A stretch of DNA of 64,000 nt from Brachionus plicatilis (lineage: Eukaryota > Rotifera > Eurotatoria > Ploima > Brachionidae): contig QEOQ01000633.1 of assembly GCA_010279815.1 (NCBI GenBank), forward strand, positions 98,070-162,069. The letters are read 5' to 3'. Under the pieces are notes generated by a model. The model had not been told where the DNA came from. It saw nothing but the letters and a program-made list of their open reading frames with translations, and ran no database searches. This document shows, piece after piece, positions 59,071-64,000 of the stretch; the stretch's first letter is position 1; every line of letters starts with the position of its first letter. Both the position numbers and the translations under genes were made by a program.

Positions 59071-60439
59071 GTAAAAAAACATATTTTTCAGATTGACCTA
59101 AAAGAAATCAATATATTTGTTTATAAATTATTTTTAATCGAAAAATTTTCATTTATTGGAAGGAAAATAATAAAATCATTTTACTCTTATTTTTTTAGAA
59201 TATTTTATTTATTTTTGAGTTTGAAAAGAAAATTTTTTTATTTAAGTATTCTTTCATAGCATTAAACAAATACTTTGTTGTCTTTGGATATTTTTAATAC
59301 TTTAAATAAGGTTCTAGTTACTTTAATCAATTCAATTGTTTTTTAATCTTTTAAAAAAAAATAATCTTTTTGATTGGATAATCTTTCAATTTTTTGTTTT
59401 AATTTCCGAATTTATTAAAACCGAAAGCTCAGTTCTCTTCATTCGCCAAAGGAGAGGGCTGCTTCTCAGAAAATTCTACACTTCACCATGTCCCTGGTCA
59501 TCTAATTAAAGGAGCCCATCTTTATGTGTTTGTCGCCTACAAGTGAATTCTTTAAAATAGAAGAGTTTTTAATTGCTGATAATCACACTCTTAATTGTTA
59601 CGAACTTTTTCCACCGAACATTTTCAATCTAAAAAATAATAAAATATTTGGACATCTTTATGAATATACAAGCGAGATTAATTCGGAGCAAAAAATATTC
59701 AGATTACAGAAAAATCAAGAGGCATAATTTGGATTTTTAGATTCTAATTTTTGAGATTTTTTATTTTTAGGTACAATATATATGAAAAATATGTTCTAAT
59801 ATATGAAATGACTGTAATAGAAAATATGATTCTTACTGAGAAAAATAGGCTGAAAATATTATTTCAAATAAGCTTTTTGATAATTCGGACTATTTCACAT
59901 GGATTTTTTTTAGGCTTCATATTTATTTAGAGGAATCAGATGAAATCGATTTTTTCATAGCTATTTAAGGAAAAGAAGTTTTAAGAATATCAAAGCGTTT
60001 GCGATAGTAAAGGAAAAAACAAAAAAAAATGATAACATAATAGTATTAATTTTTGTTAATCGAATTTTTGTAGTGTTTTCCCGTTAAAATGTGTGTTAAG
60101 TGTTATTATAAATTATACAATAAACTTTTAAAAAATTGAAATTTTTAGAATTAATCAGATTTGATAAATTTGGATCGTGATAATACTAATAAAAACTACA
60201 ATTTCACATCATTTAAGGTGTTTTTTTTGCCAAGCTTTGAGACCAAAATGGCCACTTAGTAGAGTTAAGAGTATAACAATTATAGAAGCATATTTTAAGC
60301 AAAGAATATACATAAAGGATCATGCTAGATGTTGCTAGTACATTTCGATGAAAAACGCTGTCATTATTGCTAAAAAATAAATCATCCCAAAATCATATAA
60401 GTCATTATGATGTTGTACCTTTTTACTTTGGTTCAAAAA

Positions 60440-61915
60440 AGGAAGAGCCTTTTTTCTTTCACATTCACACATTGAAGGTGCGAAAAGTGTTCAAATAATC
60501 AAGCTCAATATGATACATAAAGCGGACAAAAAAAAGACTCACTTGTAAAGCCTTTTTTAATTTGTTGTGCAGACGGTTGGATAATTGGTTGTTTCGGACC
60601 TTTTAAAGCTAATAAATTGATGCGTCAATTCTTAATTGCATTCTAGAGAAAGACGAAGATCTTTTAAGAATACTTGAATCAGAAAAAACATTTTTTTCTT
60701 AAAAAGATGTAAATTGCAATTAATATTATTTTTTACCTTATATCTTATATTATTCTTATTTCTTATTTTTTAAGGTTTTAGAGATATATATAGAAAATTG
60801 GAAGAAGTTTACAATTTTAAAGCACTAATTCCTACTTGCAAGCAACTCAAACAGATAAAAAATTCTGATGGTAATAAAGATGAGAGATAGTTAACTGTTG
60901 AACAAACAACAAAAATTCGTCTTGTTACAAGGACATATTTTAATAATTAAACTGTATATTTTAATAATCAAATTAAAATTTAAATAATAATCATTTAATG
61001 TTTAAAGTGCATATTCATAATTTAATATGTAAATAGAAAGTTGAAAAGATTAAAAGCTAGACACGACAATATTAGATTTACACAGTTAAATCTTATTTTT
61101 GTAGATTATACGAACGCTTGCGTAATGATAAATTTTTTTCACCAACTATGTTGTGCAGGTGGTGATAAAGCAGTTCCTGTCGCAAAAGGAATGAAAAGGA
61201 AAGATAAAAATGAACTCGATTTTTTATTAAAAAAAGTGTTAGGAACTAAGTTTGTTAAAGAGATTAAATGACTTTACAAAACTTTCACTTAATGTTATAT
61301 TAAAAAAAATCTATTTAGTACATTTCAATATAAACAAGGCCATAGCTATTATCATGATCTAGTAGAAAATGGTAAAGGGTTTAAAGTTCATAAAAAATTT
61401 TCAAAAAATATTCCAACAGCTGATGATAACTCGAAAAATTCTTTAATAAAAGCCTTTGGAATTTCATCTAGGCATAAAAGAAGTAAAGCTAAAAAAAAAC
61501 CTATAAAAAAAATACAGCAGAAATTAAAAAGCATTCAAAAATCTATATCAAATACACACCTTTAATAAATAAATTAGAATCAATTAAAGGTATATTTTGA
61601 AGACTAAAAAATCATTATATTTTTTAAAAAATATAATTATTTATTTAAAAAGGCTATATTTATAATTGTATGTCAAGAAAAAAAAGTTTGTTGGAACATG
61701 TGTACATGTTGCAGCACCTCTATGCTTTGACCCAAAACGAATTCGAAAAAATCGAAGAATTGTTTATAAAGAGTTAAATAAAAGTCCTACAATTGAAGAC
61801 AAAAATGAGGAACTAGTAGATAACAATGGAACTGAAGAAAATAATCCTTTCTTATCAAATGAAAAAAATAATGTAATACCATTTATGGAACAATTCAAAA
61901 CGCGTTAACCAAAAT
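60440..61915 (+). pseudogene. Decayed DDE transposase with C-terminal SWIM-like finger
   Basis: With several frame changes the plus strand gives a DDE_Tnp_4-like order of motifs. S-G-Q-K-K-R lies near 60521. C-C-A-D-G-W-I-I-G-C-F-G-P-F follows (60569-60610, first acidic position in A-D-G). G-F-R-D-I-Y comes at about 60773 and P-T-C-K-Q-L at 60831, then R-L-V-T-R-T-Y-F. An open stretch (61041-61268) covers D-Y-T-N-A-C-V-M-I-N and N-E-L-D-F-L-L-K-K. Another (61316-61565) is lysine-rich. The end (61680-61725) gives K-K-F-V-G-T-C-V-H-V-A-A, the G-x-C-x-H-V part of a SWIM-type zinc finger seen at the end of such transposases. No terminal repeats were recognised. It is inactive. Confidence 0.68.
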
Positions 61916-63720
61916 GGGGAGCAAAAATACATTACTCTGGAAATAATGACATCAAATTAACAAACACTTATTACATTGATTTTTTTATTTTTTTTTGGTG
62001 CGCTTTTAAGTTAAACAAGTTTCCTGTCCGAAATTCAAATGCACAAATTAATACAAAAATGAAGTGAAACATGTTTGAAAAAAAGAAATGAAATTGTACG
62101 CTACAATTCAAGATTCATTTTTTTTGAAAAAGTCAAAAACCAAATAATTATTGACTCTTGCTTCATAGAAAAATGTAATAAATGCAAAGTATGATAAATA
62201 CTGAAAAAGAATTCCATAGAAACCCAAACTTTATTTTAGTCCAATCCAAAAATTTAAATATATTTTTCAGAGAATTGCCTTTAGAAGTTAAAATACATGG
62301 AAAAAAAGTTAAATTATTGACGGAAACTAATTCAGCGTTAAGCAAACTATTATAGTTTATACAATATTACAAATAAATTTTATATTGTAAATGATTTGGA
62401 TCAATCTGTCAGAATATTGTTAAATAAGAGGGTTATATCTTTAAATGATCCAATCAGTTCATGTTTAACCTTAGTTTTTGAATAAAATACTATGATTTTT
62501 TTAAGTGATTCATTTAAACTCATTTTTTTTAATTTACCAATAAACCAAAAACACCATTTTTTTTTTAAATTTATTTTTCCTTTCAATTAAACTAAATAAA
62601 ACAAATCCAAAAACACTTTTTACAAAAAAAACTAATATTTTCAATTCGGTTATATTAAAAGTAATTTTTTCATTATTTCAAAAATGATGCGAAATGAACG
62701 ATTAAGCAACGTGGAAGTTGATCCTGATTTTTTCATATTCTCTATCATGGGGAAATCCTCTTCAATATCCTTTTTAATAGCTTTTTAATTTAATTTAATT
62801 TTTTTTTAATAAAATTAAAAATTACTTTAAAATGTTTATCCTTTTGGGCCTTATATGCATTTTTATATATCAGTTTGCCATACTCCTTCTAAAACACCAA
62901 AGAAATTAAAAAATGATTAAAAATAAAAATTTTTTACTCTAAAATTGACATTTCCCCGATAGTTTTGTACTTTGCAGCAGTATTTGAAAAATAAAATAAA
63001 ACCAATGTTAAAAGAATCAGAAACATTAAGCTAATAATTATTATATTTTCTAGACCAAAACTATACCAATCGCTATTAAACTGCGTTTTTAAATTGGTTT
63101 TATCGAAACTTAATGAAAGCTAGAAAGAAAATTATTTTTCACAAAACCATTTGAATTAGTCTTGAAAACGGTTTATGAAGTATTCAAATCTACATTTTGA
63201 TTGGTAAAATTAATGCCTGTGGTATCATGCAATGTATTTTTAGCCAAATTAACAAATGCTTTGTTGTTAAAACTGTGATGTTTTAACATTTGATGTTGTT
63301 GGTTGTTCAATGCTTGCTTCTAACATAACACTATGGTTGTTTGCCTTGATTTGCTTATAATTATCCAGAAAACTAATTGCCATTTTAAAGCTACCGTAAC
63401 CGCTTGATTAAAACTCCAGGAATAAAATTGTAGTTCCTTCTTTTTACTATTGGAGTTAAGACCATACCCGACATGTTAAAATATATTTTAATTAAAATTC
63501 TGGAGTAAAGGGGAATTTAATATTTTAAGCCATTTATAAAGGCTAAAATTCAGCTTTATTCCAGGAGTAAAGGCTAAAAAATAACGGACATTTTTGAAAA
63601 ATTGTGGAGTTAATTTTGAAAATCATTCAAGTCAAATTTAGCTTTTATTCTAATTTCAAAAAAAAAGTTCGGTTTTATTCCATTTTTAATTAAAGTTTTG
63701 TCAAAATGTATTAAAAAATT
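61916..63720. other. Gene-free AT-rich interval
   Basis: No recognisable gene. 63400-63620 has a repeated word (GGAGTAAAGG / AAAGGCTAAAATTCAG / TTTATTCCAGGAGTAAAGG), a short minisatellite-like patch. Confidence 0.5.
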
Positions 63721-63721
63721 T

Positions 63722-63985
63722 TTAATTAATTTTTCGAATAATTTTGCCATTTTCGTCTCTTGGCAAAGGTTTTTGACCTCTTTTTTTTGCAATTACCAAA
63801 CCATCTACAATCGAATTCGACGCTGAAGCAGGTGCAGTTGATTTATTTTGATTTCTAATAATTTGATTGTTGTTTATTTCTGTATTTAAGACTAATTCGC
63901 TAAGAACATAACGACCAACTAATTGTTTGTTTCTTTGTACATCATTACTAATTACAGGAGATACATGGTTCAAACTAACGTTTTA
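63722..63985 (-). pseudogene. hAT transposase tail, second copy, running off the window
   Basis: On the minus strand the 83-codon reading ends in K-K-R-G-Q-K-P-L-P-R-D-E-N-G-K-I-I-R, nearly the same as the tail of the hAT remnant at 8760-8810. Upstream on this strand (beyond 63985) the sequence leaves the window, so the transposase body cannot be judged. The basic R-G-x-K-x-L-P segment looks like an AT-hook-type DNA-binding tail. Confidence 0.65.
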
Positions 63986-64000
63986 GGCGCATCTCGCTGC

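Larger units (their letters stand above)
54535..60439. other. Gene-poor interval downstream of Shaker
   Basis: After the channel's 3' UTR no gene is recognised. It holds an acidic-protein-like fragment (55550-55665, stops beyond), degenerate CCGAAnCCA-type repeats (56250-56420) and a GC-rich hairpin (56876-56908). It also has an approximately 185-bp direct duplication (58777-59070) and a 67-codon ORF (59524-59727) of unknown nature. The ORF at 57281-57646 has no family signature. Confidence 0.5.

Noticed and set aside
58790..59259. Two overlapping plus-strand ORFs of 94 and 63 codons
   Set aside because: They follow a duplicated low-complexity stretch and have no recognisable domain.
1..64000. 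CRISPR arrays, tRNA, rRNA, bacterial operons
   Set aside because: No regularly spaced identical repeats, no cloverleaf with a standard anticodon arm, and no ribosomal sequence were seen. The window is a eukaryotic nuclear contig.

Overview
This is an AT-rich (roughly three-quarters A+T by eye) animal nuclear contig. The genes have introns with GT-AG boundaries, many of them only 50-70 bp long. They include animal-specific families: troponin I, a Shaker-class potassium channel, an SLC6 neurotransmitter transporter and TTC17. A protostome invertebrate is certain enough. A monogonont rotifer of the Brachionus type is my best guess from base composition and compactness, but nothing here proves the species. 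Two runs of N (14862-15082 and 31477-31965) are assembly gaps.

Layout. 1-8.8 kb is a transposon graveyard: a decayed Ty3/gypsy pol remnant (- strand), a decayed hAT transposase (+ strand), and a young LTR retrotransposon (3041-7905, - strand) inserted into that hAT with a clean 5-bp target duplication. 12.0-14.6 kb: six-exon SLC6 transporter, glycine-transporter-like (+). 15.2-18.1 kb: CENP-C kinetochore protein (+). 19.0-21.4 kb: TXNL1 (five exons) and RPF1 (three exons), both -, only 170 bp apart. 23.0-25.8 kb: a short TTC17 homologue of seven exons (+). 26.4-27.1 kb: troponin I (+). 30.8-32.4 kb: U1 snRNP 70K (-), with the middle of its RRM lost in an assembly gap. 32.4-48.1 kb: a 15.7-kb region without recognisable genes but with many palindromic repeats. 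48.1-54.5 kb: Shaker Kv1 channel (+), three coding exons, with foldback repeats in intron 1 and a complete but dead mariner element in intron 2. 54.5-64 kb: gene-poor sequence holding a decayed DDE transposase with a C-terminal SWIM-like finger (+) and the tail of a second hAT copy (-).

The host genes are a mixed set: membrane excitability and transmitter uptake (Shaker, SLC6), muscle (troponin I), and housekeeping (CENP-C, TXNL1, RPF1, U1-70K, TTC17). I see no gene cluster acting as one pathway. The distinctive structure of the window is its load of non-coding foldback (long inverted repeat) elements. At least a dozen are visible by reading and several fall into families, the two largest spanning about 560 and 800 bp. 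They concentrate in the region upstream of Shaker, in its introns and in a TTC17 intron. I found no convincing new multigene system.
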